From Alphaproteobacteria bacterium (GTDB taxonomy: Bacteria > Pseudomonadota > Alphaproteobacteria > CAAGCB01 > CAG-977), in contig CAAGCB010000009.1 in NCBI GenBank assembly GCA_900768185.1, positions 62,001-126,000 of the forward strand: a stretch of DNA of 64,000 nucleotides, read 5' to 3'. Every line of letters starts with the position of its first letter. Position 1 is the first letter of the stretch. Of the stretch, positions 25,008 through 34,986 are shown one piece after another. The position numbers and the translations under genes were made by a program. The notes below the pieces were generated by a model, which was given only the letters and a program-made list of their open reading frames with translations, made no database searches and had not been told where the DNA came from.

Positions 25008-25478
25008 TTACCTCTTTTCTTTGTTGGCGGGGGCGCGATCGGCTTTTGCCATGTCGATGACCTTGTCCAGCAGTCCCATCAGGTCGGGCGAATCCTGCGT
25101 AAATTCAATGAAAGCACCGTCTTCCAGCATGTCTTCGGAACCGCCGGGGGTTAATTCGATGTATTTAGCCCCGATCAGGCTTGTCGACTGAACCGCCGCG
25201 CCGCTGTCGTCGGGCAGACGGATCGATTCGGGCAGGGACAGCGTCGCGATTACGCCGTAATAATCGTCCAAACGCAACGATTCGACGCGTCCGACCTTTA
25301 TTCCCGCCAGCCGCACGTCGTTTCCGGCGATCAGCCCGTCGGTTTGATTGAAACGCGCCGTCAGCGTGTAGGTGTCGGACGCCTTGCCCTTTCCGAACGC
25401 CGCGACGGCGCAAAAGACGCCCGCCGCCGCCAAAAAAGCGACAATTCCGGCAAACAGCTCTTTGTTTTCGGCTTTCAT
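25008..25478 (-). CDS. MlaD-type MCE-domain protein, copy 1
   Basis: This 156-residue protein has a membrane anchor (GIVAFLAAAGVFCAVAAFG) and an MCE domain with QTDGLIAGNDVRLAGIKVG near residue 45-63, the same layout as the next gene. Its start is only 3 bases after the greA stop, so translation is likely coupled. Phospholipid transport across the periplasm is inferred from the family. The C-terminal 25 residues are helical and charged. Confidence 0.87.
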   Translation of the reverse strand: MKAENKELFAGIVAFLAAAGVFCAVAAFGKGKASDTYTLTARFNQTDGLIAGNDVRLAGIKVGRVESLRLDDYYGVIATLSLPESIRLPDDSGAAVQSTSLIGAKYIELTPGGSEDMLEDGAFIEFTQDSPDLMGLLDKVIDMAKADRAPANKEKR

Positions 25479-25481
25479 CGG

Positions 25482-25943
25482 TTAAACGTATTTCACTTCC
25501 AGAATTTCATAGGATTTGGACGCGATTTTGATATCGTCGCCTTCGGATTTGCCGATCAACGCGCGCGCCATCGGCGACAGGACGGAAATCAGCCCGTGAT
25601 CAAGATCGGCTTCGTACTGACCGACGATCTGATATGTTTTTTCTTCTTCGGTGTCCTCGTTCATCAAAACGACGGTCGCGCCGAAAACGATCGTGTCGTT
25701 TTTCAACAGGGACGTGTCGATGACCTCGGCGCAGGAAACGGCGTATTCCAGTTCCTGAATGCGTCCTTCGATAAAGCTTTGTTTTTCACGGGCGGCATGA
25801 TATTCGGCGTTTTCGGACAAATCGCCGTGTTCGCGCGCTTCGGCGATCGCCGCGATGATCGCGGGGCGTTCCGCGTTTTTCAGGTTGTTCAATTCTTTTT
25901 GCAGGCGTTCGGCGCCGCGTTTCGTCATGGGCATTTTCTGCAT
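25482..25943 (-). CDS. greA: Transcription elongation factor GreA
   Basis: GreA rescues backtracked RNA polymerase by stimulating cleavage of the transcript. The 153-residue protein has the N-terminal coiled coil with the catalytic acidic tip (EAREHGDLSENAEYHAA) and the C-terminal FKBP-like domain (ISVLSPMARALIGKSEGD). I chose the ATG at 25943 because AAAGGGA precedes it and MQKMPMTKRGAERLQ matches the family; the frame is open much further upstream. It heads the operon greA-MCE-MCE-DUF2155-rlmJ and diverges from yqeY. Confidence 0.96.
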   Translation of the reverse strand: MQKMPMTKRGAERLQKELNNLKNAERPAIIAAIAEAREHGDLSENAEYHAAREKQSFIEGRIQELEYAVSCAEVIDTSLLKNDTIVFGATVVLMNEDTEEEKTYQIVGQYEADLDHGLISVLSPMARALIGKSEGDDIKIASKSYEILEVKYV

Positions 25944-26136
25944 TTGCCAATCCCTTTCAAAAATAACAAAAAAACAACCTTTTCGGCGGTTTTCCCGAAA
26001 AAGCCGTTTCACTTTCTGCGTCGTATCATACAGGGCTTGATTTTTTTCTTCAAGCGTTATCAAAAACATCGTCTTGCCAAAAGTCGAAAAACGGTGTTTT
26101 ATGACAAAGAATTTTTTACCTTTTAAGGAGTTTGAA

Positions 26137-26598
26137 ATGTTGCGCGAACAGTTGAAATCCGCCCTGAAAACGGCGATGATCGAAAAAGACACCCACAAAA
26201 TATCCACGATCCGCCTGATTCTGGCGGCGGTCAAGGATCGCGACATCGCGTCCCGCGGCACGGGCAAGGACGGTTTGATTTCCAACGACGACATCTTGCA
26301 GCTGCTGCAGTCCATGGTCAAACAGCGCAAGGACAGCATCGCCCTGTACGTCAAGGGCGGACGTCAGGAACTGGCGGACGGCGAACAGGCGGAAATCGAC
26401 ATTATCCAGTCCTTTATGCCTAAACAGATGGACGAATCCGAAATTCAAACCTGTGTCGAAGACGTGATCAAATCGACCGGCGCTGCGGGATTGAAGGATA
26501 TGGGCAAAGTCATGGCGGTTTTGCGCGAAAAATTCGCGGGGCAGATGGATTTCGGTCAGGCGTCGGTCGTCGTCAAAGCTATTCTGGCGGCGAAGTAA
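26137..26598 (+). CDS. GatB/YqeY-domain protein
   Basis: This 153-residue protein has the YqeY fold, related to the tail domain of the amidotransferase subunit GatB. It starts LREQLKSALKTAMIEKDTHK and contains FMPKQMDESEIQTCVEDVI and MGKVMAVLREKFAGQMD. AAGGAG lies 7 bases before this ATG, which excludes the longer in-frame reading from 26074. It stands 9 bases before dnaG in the order yqeY-dnaG-rpoD, common in Alphaproteobacteria. A tRNA-related role is assumed from the GatB link only. Confidence 0.92.
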   Translation: MLREQLKSALKTAMIEKDTHKISTIRLILAAVKDRDIASRGTGKDGLISNDDILQLLQSMVKQRKDSIALYVKGGRQELADGEQAEIDIIQSFMPKQMDESEIQTCVEDVIKSTGAAGLKDMGKVMAVLREKFAGQMDFGQASVVVKAILAAK

Positions 26599-26607
26599 CG
26601 GTTCGAA

Positions 26608-28416
26608 ATGTCCGTATTTCCCCCGTCCTTTATTCAAGAGGTTCGTTCCCGAACGTCGATCGTCGGTCTTGTCGGTCAGGTCGTCAAGCTGAAGCGGCGC
26701 GGAAACGAATATTGGGGGTGCTGTCCGTTTCATCATGAAAAGACGGCGTCCTTCACCGTCAGCGACGAAAAGGAATTTTACCACTGCTTCGGGTGCGGCG
26801 CGCACGGCAACGCGTTCGACTTCGCCATGAAGATCATGGGAATGAGCTTTCCCGAATCGGTCGAATATCTGGCGCGTCAGGCGGGTATGGAAATTCCCCG
26901 CGCGACGGAACGGGACGTCGAACGCGAACGCAAAAAAACGGGCTTGTCCGAAGCGTTGGAGGCGGCGTGCGGATTTTTTGAAGAACAGTTGCACAAACCG
27001 GCGGGGCGCGAAGGGCTTTACTATTTGCAGCGCCGCGGACTGACCGAGGAAACGATCAAAACGTTCCGTCTGGGGTTCGCGCCGTCGGGAAACGCGTTGA
27101 AAGCCGAACTGGGACGGCGGGGATTTTCGACCGAAACGCTGGTCGAAGCCGGATTGATCATGAAATCGGAACGCGAGGCGAATTCCTTTTACGACTATTT
27201 CCGCAACCGCGTGATGTTCCCTATCGCCGACCGTCGCGGAAAAATCATCGCTTTCGGCGGGCGCGTGATGGACGACGGCGAACCGAAATACCTGAATTCC
27301 CCCGATACTCCCGTGTTTTCAAAAGGCGACAACCTTTACGCTCTGCATCTGTCGGGCGAACAGGCGCGAAAAACGCGGGAGATCATCGTGGTTGAAGGAT
27401 ACATGGACGTCATCGCGATGGCGCAGGCGGGAATTCGTCGGGCGGTCGCGCCGCTGGGGACGGCGTTGACCGAACGGCAGATTCAACTGTTGTGGCGCTA
27501 TGCTCCGGAACCGCTGTGCTGTTTTGACGGCGACGGGGCGGGGCAGCGCGCCGCCGTGCGTGCCGCCGATCGGGTGCTGCCGTTGTTGAAAGCGGGGTAT
27601 TCCCTGCGTTTCATCACTTTGCCCGATAATCTCGATCCCGACGAATATATCAATGAACACGGCAAGTCCGCGTTGGAGGAGTTTTTAAAAACCCGATACC
27701 GTCCGTTGTCCGAACAGTTGTGGCGGATGCTGACGGAAAACCGCGCTTTGGATACGCCGGAACGCAAAGCGGGATTGAACAGGGACATCGCCGAAACGCT
27801 GTCGAAAATCACCGATCCCGACGTCAAAGGCTATTATCGTCAGGAATTCGAATACGCCGCGCGGGAATTGACGTCGCCCTATAAAAACAGAAAAAACGAC
27901 TTTAAACCGGACGGTTGGCGCAAAGCGGGCGGAAACGCCCGACCGCAGATCAAAGTCTATCACCCCGCGCCGGTTCCCGAACGCGACGAAACGCGCATGT
28001 TGCTGGCTTATTTCCTGCTGTATCCCGACATCGCCGCCGACTTTTCCGAGGAATTGGCGCAATGGCGCGCGCCCGACGAAAAATCGTCCGAAACGCTGGC
28101 GATGCTGTTGGACGCGACCGCCGCCGATCCCGACACGACCCGCGAACGGCTGGCGGAATATTTGAATCAAAACGGCAAAGCCCCGATTTACGACGCTTTG
28201 GGCGCCGAAATCGAAATGCTGAAACGCAAGGATCCTTTGCCGCAAGAGGTGCGCGACGACATCGCGCGGCTGTTGACGGGCATGCGCAAAAAGGAATTGC
28301 GCGCCGAATTGAAGCGTGTCGCCGCCGAAATCGACGCCGCGACGGACGAAACGGTCGCGGCTGAACTGTGGAATCGGTACTCCGCTTTGCTGGCGGAGGA
28401 AAAAACTCTGACATAA
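26608..28416 (+). CDS. dnaG: DNA primase
   Basis: DnaG makes RNA primers for replication. The 602 residues include the CHC2 zinc-binding domain (CPFHHEKTASFTVSDEKEF then HCFGCGAHGNAFDF), the catalytic core with TOPRIM motif EGYMDVIAMAQAG and acidic DGDGAGQRAA, and a helical C-terminal helicase-binding domain (about 450-602). Length is slightly above E. coli DnaG. It sits between yqeY and rpoD, the old macromolecular-synthesis arrangement. rpoD has its own promoter just downstream. Confidence 0.97.
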   Translation: MSVFPPSFIQEVRSRTSIVGLVGQVVKLKRRGNEYWGCCPFHHEKTASFTVSDEKEFYHCFGCGAHGNAFDFAMKIMGMSFPESVEYLARQAGMEIPRATERDVERERKKTGLSEALEAACGFFEEQLHKPAGREGLYYLQRRGLTEETIKTFRLGFAPSGNALKAELGRRGFSTETLVEAGLIMKSEREANSFYDYFRNRVMFPIADRRGKIIAFGGRVMDDGEPKYLNSPDTPVFSKGDNLYALHLSGEQARKTREIIVVEGYMDVIAMAQAGIRRAVAPLGTALTERQIQLLWRYAPEPLCCFDGDGAGQRAAVRAADRVLPLLKAGYSLRFITLPDNLDPDEYINEHGKSALEEFLKTRYRPLSEQLWRMLTENRALDTPERKAGLNRDIAETLSKITDPDVKGYYRQEFEYAARELTSPYKNRKNDFKPDGWRKAGGNARPQIKVYHPAPVPERDETRMLLAYFLLYPDIAADFSEELAQWRAPDEKSSETLAMLLDATAADPDTTRERLAEYLNQNGKAPIYDALGAEIEMLKRKDPLPQEVRDDIARLLTGMRKKELRAELKRVAAEIDAATDETVAAELWNRYSALLAEEKTLT

Positions 28417-28441
28417 AGAGCGTCGACTTCGGATTTATGTG

Positions 28442-28470
28442 TTGACAAAACGGAGATAAAACCTTAATAA
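28442..28470 (+). promoter_or_regulatory. Strong sigma-70 promoter of rpoD
   Basis: Consensus TTGACA (28442-28447) and TAATAA (28465-28470) have a 17-base spacer, starting 25 bases after the dnaG stop. A small CCGGA/TCCGG hairpin followed by T lies downstream at about 28483-28507 and could attenuate or mark the end of the dnaG transcript. Confidence 0.75.
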
Positions 28471-28548
28471 ATGCAGGATTGACCGGATTCTATTTTCCGG
28501 CGGTTTTTTGTGCGCTCCTTTTTCGCAATTAAGGTAAAGGCTGATTTT

Positions 28549-30660
<2,112 letters not shown>

Positions 30661-30674
30661 TTTAAAACAATCCG

Positions 30675-30709
30675 AAGAACCCGCCGTTTCCCGTCGGGTT
30701 CTTTTTTTA
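30675..30709 (+). terminator. Terminator after rpoD
   Basis: AAGAACCCG pairs with CGGGTTCTT across a 10-base loop region and is followed by seven T. Its T-run abuts the tRNA promoter. Confidence 0.85.
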
Positions 30710-30737
30710 TTGAAAAAACGAAAAAAATTGCTATTTT
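30710..30737 (+). promoter_or_regulatory. Promoter of the CAU tRNA
   Basis: TTGAAA (30710-30715) and TATTTT (30732-30737) are 16 bases apart, directly after the rpoD terminator. The tRNA begins 8 bases after the -10 box. Confidence 0.55.
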
Positions 30738-30744
30738 AACAAAC

Positions 30745-30821
30745 GGGTCCATAGCTCAGTTGGTTAGAGCGGGGCGCTCATAACGCCTTGGTCGTGGGTT
30801 CGAGTCCCTCTGGACCTACCA
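30745..30821 (+). tRNA. tRNA with CAU anticodon, probably tRNA-Ile2
   Basis: This 77-base tRNA has D-stem GCTC/GAGC, anticodon loop CTCATAA (CAT), TTCGAGT T-loop and an encoded CCA. The acceptor is GGGTCCA/TGGACCT, so the first pair is G-U. The loop CTCATAA and the CCTTGGTCG stretch resemble the isoleucine tRNA whose C34 is turned into lysidine by TilS; elongator tRNA-Met is the alternative. Confidence 0.9.
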
Positions 30822-30860
30822 AAAACACAGCCCTTTCGATCGAAAGGGCTGTGTTTTTAT
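30821..30860. terminator. Bidirectional terminator between the CAU tRNA and ppa
   Basis: AAAAACACAGCCCTTTCG and CGAAAGGGCTGTGTTTTT form an 18-bp perfect stem with T on both sides when read from either strand. The first base is shared with the tRNA CCA end. It terminates the tRNA and the convergent ppa. Confidence 0.9.
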
Positions 30861-30869
30861 GAAAACGCT

Positions 30870-31421
30870 TTATCTTTTAACGTATCCCGTCAAGGTTTCC
30901 TTGACTTTTTCGTATTCGGCGATGGCTTTCATAATGACGTTGAACGCTTCGTTTTGATCCAAGAACCCTTCAACGACGACGGTTTTGTTTTCCAGTTTTT
31001 TATAGTCTTCAAAGAAACGCTGCACTTCGATCATGCGGTGAGGCGGCAGTTCGTCAATGGACGAATAGTGCGCGTATTCGGGATCGTCGGCGTGAACGGC
31101 GATGATTTTGTCGTCCGCTTCGCCCTGATCGATCATTTTCATCACGCCGATGGGGCGCGCCGCCATGATCGTCAACGGGAACACGGGTTCCTGTCCCAAA
31201 ACCAGAATGTCCAGCGGGTCGTGGTCTTCACAATAGGTGCGGGGTATCAATCCGTAGTTTGCGGGATAGTGGACGCTGGAATACAAAACGCGGTCAACGC
31301 GAATCAAACCGCTGGGCTTGTCCAGTTCGTATTTGTATTTCGATCCTTTGGGAACTTCGATCACCGCGGGAACAAACTGCGGAACTTTGCCCGCCAATTC
31401 GACGTCATGCCAAGGGTGCAT
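30870..31421 (-). CDS. ppa: Inorganic pyrophosphatase (family I)
   Basis: This enzyme hydrolyses pyrophosphate and so drives biosynthesis forward. The 183 residues match soluble family I enzymes: VIEVPKGSKYKYELDKPSGL, YPANYGLIPRTYCEDHDPLD (metal-binding aspartates) and IDQGEADDKIIAV. The start MHPWHDVEL has AGGAGG 7 bases upstream. A TATACT box about 45 bases before the start suggests its own promoter. It is a single gene convergent with the tRNA. Confidence 0.96.
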   Translation of the reverse strand: MHPWHDVELAGKVPQFVPAVIEVPKGSKYKYELDKPSGLIRVDRVLYSSVHYPANYGLIPRTYCEDHDPLDILVLGQEPVFPLTIMAARPIGVMKMIDQGEADDKIIAVHADDPEYAHYSSIDELPPHRMIEVQRFFEDYKKLENKTVVVEGFLDQNEAFNVIMKAIAEYEKVKETLTGYVKR

Positions 31422-31498
31422 GGAATAACCTCCTGATAAAAAAGTGATTTAAATCGAAGTATAACACACCTGACCGATTAGAAAAGAGGGAAGTTGGC

Positions 31499-31527
31499 TT
31501 GTCAGTCGATTTCGAAAAGGGTATACT
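31499..31527 (+). promoter_or_regulatory. Promoter of the unknown gene coupled to yjbQ
   Basis: TTGTCA (31499-31504) and TATACT (31522-31527) have a 17-base spacer. Expected transcription start near 31534 lies after the in-frame TTG at 31528, which supports the GTG at 31561 as the true start. Confidence 0.7.
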
Positions 31528-31560
31528 TTGCAAGGCGAAGAACGGCAAAGGGGGCTGATC

Positions 31561-31935
31561 GTGGCAAACAAGGCGGAACAGGAATCTTTTTACGAATTTC
31601 ATTTGAACGGGGAAAACGAATTGATGGTTTCCCTGCGCATGCGGGAAACGGAGCCGCGCAATCCCGTTTTGATTTACGGCGGCGGCGCGCACGCTTTGCT
31701 GTACAGAACGCCGGAATCGTCAGTCCTGCTGGACTTTATCCACCCCGCGGTGCGCCCGTATCTGGCGCGCGCGAAATCCGTTCTGGTCGCCGAAACGCGG
31801 GATTATCAGGTCGTGCGCGAATATACCGCGCCGTGCCGTCAGGTCAAAAGTCTGCCCGTCGACGTTTCGTCAGTCAAGCCGTTGCTGGACAAGGAGCGCG
31901 CGGAACGGATCGACGAAAGGGATTTGTATAAATGA
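31561..31935 (+). CDS. Hypothetical protein coupled to YjbQ
   Basis: This is a 124-residue cytoplasmic protein of unknown family. It contains VLIYGGGAHALLYRTPES and a segment LARAKSVLVAETRDYQVV, which reads like an alpha/beta fold. The GTG start has AGGGGG 7 bases upstream and lies after the predicted transcription start. The stop overlaps the yjbQ start as ATGA, so the two proteins are probably made together; a link to YjbQ's still poorly understood role follows from this. Confidence 0.7.
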   Translation: MANKAEQESFYEFHLNGENELMVSLRMRETEPRNPVLIYGGGAHALLYRTPESSVLLDFIHPAVRPYLARAKSVLVAETRDYQVVREYTAPCRQVKSLPVDVSSVKPLLDKERAERIDERDLYK

Positions 31936-32351
31936 AACAGGCGCAATTCACTCTGGACGTCGAAACGACGCCCGCCGGATTTACGAATATCACGCCCGCG
32001 GTTGTCCGGTGCGTGCGCAATTCCGGAATTCAAACGGGACTGCTGACCGTATTCCTGCGGCACACGTCGGCGGGATTGACCATTCAGGAAAACGCCGATC
32101 CCGACGTTTTGGCGGATTTGTCGCGCTGGTTTGAACGCGTCGCGCCGCAGGACGACGCGCTTTACACCCACACGTTCGAAGGCGCGGACGACATGCCCGC
32201 GCACATCAGAACCGTTTTGACGAACGTGTCGCTGAACATTCCCGTCGCGAACGGGCGTCCCGTTCTGGGAACGTGGCAGGCGGTCTATTTGTGCGAACAC
32301 AGAAATCAGGCGCATGTCCGTCACGTCGTTCTGCATCTAATCGGGGAATGA
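31932..32351 (+). CDS. yjbQ: YjbQ family protein (UPF0047)
   Basis: This 139-residue protein is of the YjbQ/UPF0047 family, described as having secondary thiamine-phosphate synthase activity. Signatures are GLLTVFLRHTSAGLTIQENA with DPDVLADL near residue 37-62, the region around YTHTFEGADDMPAHIRTVL with histidines that could bind metal, and the end VYLCEHRNQAHVRHVVLHL. Length is typical. Its last 15 bases overlap the convergent bpt gene. Confidence 0.93.
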   Translation: MKQAQFTLDVETTPAGFTNITPAVVRCVRNSGIQTGLLTVFLRHTSAGLTIQENADPDVLADLSRWFERVAPQDDALYTHTFEGADDMPAHIRTVLTNVSLNIPVANGRPVLGTWQAVYLCEHRNQAHVRHVVLHLIGE

Positions 32352-33044
32352 AGTCGACCATTTCCCGCGGTTGCAGTATTCCAGCGGCGCGAATTTTTCC
32401 TTGTACGCCATGTTGGACAGTCCGCGAATCATATAGCCCAGATAAACATAGGGTTTGTTTCTGTCTTTCGCCGATTCGATCAGACGCAAAATCATCAGTG
32501 TCCCCGGACTGTTGCGGCTGAAATCGGGATCGAAAAAACTGTACACGGCGGACAATCCGTCGTCCGTTTCGTCAATCAGCATAACGCCGACGACGCCGTT
32601 TTCGTCGGACAGTTCCATCAATTCCGCGGCGACGGGCGTGTCTTCAATCATCGCGCGGTATTCTTCGAAAAACATGTCGCGCATTTCGCTGTTTTGGTGG
32701 CGTGTGTCCAAATAGCGTCGGAACAGCGCGTAGTGGCTGTCAAGAGCGATATTCGGCAGAAAACGGCATTTGAGCGTTTCGTTTTGACGTAAAGTCTTGC
32801 GCATTTTTTTGTTCGGATAAAAATCCGCGACGCGGACGCGCACGGAAACGCACGCGCGGCAGTCGGGACACGACGGGGTGTAGCAAACGCCGTGCGATCG
32901 GCGAAATCCGGCGCGCGACAAAGCGTTCGCCCAAATTCGGGCGTTTTCGCCGCTCAAATCGACCGCCGTTTTGGCTTCGTTTTTGTCGGGCAGATAAGGG
33001 CAGGGAGCCGGTCGCGTCGAATAAAAAGCTTTTAAATGGTTCAT
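32337..33044 (-). CDS. bpt: Bacterial aspartate/glutamate leucyl- (arginyl-) transferase
   Basis: Bpt adds leucine from Leu-tRNA to proteins with acidic N-termini, creating an N-degron for ClpS/ClpAP. The 235 residues have PCPYLPDKNEAKTAVDL, GFRRSHGVCYTPSCPDCRAC (the cysteine cluster, written RRSHGVCYTPSCPDCRACVS in part), YLDTRH, SAVYSFFDPDFSRNSPGTLM-like and YVYLGYMIRG. No good ribosome site precedes either ATG; I prefer 33044, and 33056 would add MLAF. It ends inside the convergent yjbQ gene. Confidence 0.92.
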   Translation of the reverse strand: MNHLKAFYSTRPAPCPYLPDKNEAKTAVDLSGENARIWANALSRAGFRRSHGVCYTPSCPDCRACVSVRVRVADFYPNKKMRKTLRQNETLKCRFLPNIALDSHYALFRRYLDTRHQNSEMRDMFFEEYRAMIEDTPVAAELMELSDENGVVGVMLIDETDDGLSAVYSFFDPDFSRNSPGTLMILRLIESAKDRNKPYVYLGYMIRGLSNMAYKEKFAPLEYCNRGKWSTSFPD

Positions 33045-33102
33045 AAAGGCTAACATACGCTTGAAAATCTAAAAATGATTTAAAAAAGCGATTCTTTTTG
33101 AC

Positions 33103-33131
33103 TTGACTGACGCAAAAGGGTTCGATAAAAT
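33103..33131 (+). promoter_or_regulatory. Promoter of the DUF3800 gene
   Basis: TTGACT (33103-33108) and TAAAAT (33126-33131) are exactly 17 bases apart in an AT-rich intergenic region. Transcription would begin near 33138, leaving a leader of about 80 bases that contains a hairpin. Confidence 0.65.
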
Positions 33132-33176
33132 TTTATTTGTAATTTTTTTGAACAGTCCTGCGAAGGCTGTAAAATC

Positions 33177-33203
33177 CTAGGGTCACCGTTTTGGTGACCT
33201 TAG
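33177..33203 (+). promoter_or_regulatory. Leader hairpin of the DUF3800 gene
   Basis: CTAGGGTCACC pairs with GGTGACCTTAG (one G-T pair) around GTTTT. It ends 8 bases before the GGAG ribosome site. It could be an operator palindrome or an RNA structure that controls translation. Confidence 0.5.
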
Positions 33204-33220
33204 TTGTATCGGAGACGTCT

Positions 33221-34081
33221 TTGGTCAAGATTTGCTACATAGACGAATCGGGGGATTTGGGAACGCTGCCCGTGATTTCTCTGCCGAACGACGGCAATCA
33301 TCAGCCTGTGCTGGCAATCGCGGGCATCTTTGTCGATCACAAAGATTTGTACGATTTGACGCATGATTTCATCAAACTGAAATACCGCTATTATCCGGGG
33401 CTGAACTATCCGACGGACAAGTTTTTGGATCGCATCATTCCGGAAATCAAAGGGGCGGATCTGCGTCGGAACGCCATGCGCGGCGGCAACCGCGTCAAAC
33501 GTCACGCGGTCGGTTTTTTGGATCGAATTCTTGATCTGTTCTTTAAATACGATATCAAAATCGTCGGGCGGATTTGGGTTAAAATCCCCGGAAAGCCCTT
33601 TAACGGAAAAGCTGTCTACACATCATCGATTCAAAGCATTTACACTTATTTCGACAATTATTTGCGCCAACGGGACGATTACGGCGTCGTCATCGCCGAC
33701 AGCCGCGATTATATGAAAAACATAAATCTGTCGCATTCCGTTTTTACGCAGAAATTCCGTCAACTGTATCCTTTGTATCAAAACATTGTTGAAATGCCGT
33801 GTTTCGGACATAGCAACAATCTGGTCGGATTGCAACTGTGCGACATTTTGTGTTCGGCGTTTTTATTCCCGATAGCCAGCTATGTTTATTGCGCCGATTT
33901 TGTGCATAACGTTCATGTTCAGCCCGCCGCGCTGGAACTGCGCGACCGTTACGGGCATCGGTTGCGCGAATTGCAGCACCGTTTCGTCAATACGGAAGGA
34001 TATAACATGGGCGGAATTGTCGTATCCGATCCGCTGCAAAAGCAAAACGCCGTCGCTATGTTCAAAGATCCCGCGAAATAA
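33221..34081 (+). CDS. DUF3800 domain protein
   Basis: This 286-residue protein begins VKICYIDESGDLGTLP, the hallmark opening of DUF3800, and has a second acidic site VVIADSRDYMKN near residue 158 and LQLCDILCSAF near 206. These fit the RNase H-like fold proposed for the family, whose members often sit near phage-defence or mobile genes; no nuclease activity is shown. The TTG start has GGAG 6 bases upstream; an upstream in-frame start at 33191 falls inside the leader hairpin. It has its own promoter, leader hairpin and terminator and no functional neighbour. Confidence 0.83.
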   Translation: MVKICYIDESGDLGTLPVISLPNDGNHQPVLAIAGIFVDHKDLYDLTHDFIKLKYRYYPGLNYPTDKFLDRIIPEIKGADLRRNAMRGGNRVKRHAVGFLDRILDLFFKYDIKIVGRIWVKIPGKPFNGKAVYTSSIQSIYTYFDNYLRQRDDYGVVIADSRDYMKNINLSHSVFTQKFRQLYPLYQNIVEMPCFGHSNNLVGLQLCDILCSAFLFPIASYVYCADFVHNVHVQPAALELRDRYGHRLRELQHRFVNTEGYNMGGIVVSDPLQKQNAVAMFKDPAK

Positions 34082-34100
34082 GAGGAAAGAATACAGCGTA

Positions 34101-34134
34101 AAAAAAAGACGCCGAAGTTTTCTTCGGCGTCTTT
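34101..34134. terminator. Terminator between DUF3800 and dsbA-like genes
   Basis: AAAGACGCCGAAG pairs perfectly with CTTCGGCGTCTTT around TTTT. The minus strand has a run of seven T after the stem, so it chiefly serves the dsbA-like gene; it can also stop the DUF3800 transcript. Confidence 0.88.
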
Positions 34135-34152
34135 GATTCTGCAAACGGAGGA

Positions 34153-34920
34153 TTATTCGACTTCGGCTTCCGCGTCGACGGCGACGCCTTCGCGAATGGC
34201 GCGGACGTTAATATCCAGTTCGTCGCCCATCATGGCGCCGTTCGAAATGAAATCGCCGATGATGAAATTCGGAATGCCGCGGAAATCAAAGCGGTTCGCC
34301 AAGATGCGGTTCGCGTTGATGACTTTGTCCAGAGCTTTGTCTTTTCTGTCCGCGTCGAATTTTTTCATATTCAAACCGGCGGCTTTGGCGTATTTGACGA
34401 TGTCTTCTTCGGTCAGCTGACCTTTGTGGGTGATCATCGCCTGATGCATTTCAAAGTATTTGCCCTGCTTTTCAGCCGCCAAGCCCGCGCGCGCGGCGGA
34501 ATCGGACGTCTGGCTCAAAGACGGCATGTCTTTCAAAACCCAGCGGATATTGCCGTCGTTTTGGACGTATTCCCATACTTTGGGGAACATCAGCTTGCAA
34601 TAACCGCAGTTGTAATCGAAAAATTCAACGATCGTGATGTCGCCGTCGGGATTGCCCAGAACGGGGGTAGAGGGGTCGCGTTCCAGCGCGTTGCGGCTGG
34701 TGGCGAGCTTTTCGACCAAGGCTTTTTTCTTGGCTTCTTGTTCTTTCGCGCGATAGTTGTCCAACGCCTGAACGACAATTTCGGGATTGTCCAGCAGATA
34801 TTCCTTGACGGTCTTTTTAACGTCTTCTTCGTTCATACCGAACTGGAACATTTTCGCTTCGGCGGCGACGGGCGTCGCGACGGCGGCGAACAAAACCATG
34901 ACTAAAACTTTACGCAACAT
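34153..34920 (-). CDS. DsbA/Com1-like thiol:disulfide oxidoreductase
   Basis: This is a 255-residue exported protein (signal up to VAAEA) with a helical N-terminal region (residues 25-85, LLDNPEIVVQALDNYRAKE) and a thioredoxin-type domain. The active site CGYC is in EFFDYNCGYCKLMFP near residue 100, and a cis-proline lies in FRGIPNFIIGD. This layout matches alphaproteobacterial DsbA-family proteins that handle disulfides in the periplasm. The start at 34920 has AAAGGG upstream. It lies 66 bases after the M48 protease gene on the same strand. Confidence 0.9.
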   Translation of the reverse strand: MLRKVLVMVLFAAVATPVAAEAKMFQFGMNEEDVKKTVKEYLLDNPEIVVQALDNYRAKEQEAKKKALVEKLATSRNALERDPSTPVLGNPDGDITIVEFFDYNCGYCKLMFPKVWEYVQNDGNIRWVLKDMPSLSQTSDSAARAGLAAEKQGKYFEMHQAMITHKGQLTEEDIVKYAKAAGLNMKKFDADRKDKALDKVINANRILANRFDFRGIPNFIIGDFISNGAMMGDELDINVRAIREGVAVDAEAEVE

Positions 34921-34986
34921 ATTCTTTTCCCTTTTTATGGTTGAGATAGCCCCAATCATAAAACAAAAAACGTTTTTCTAAAACAG

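Noticed and set aside
31528..31560. TTG at 31528 as start of the gene before yjbQ
   Set aside because: It directly abuts the -10 box TATACT and would lie before the expected transcription start; the GTG at 31561 has a good ribosome site.
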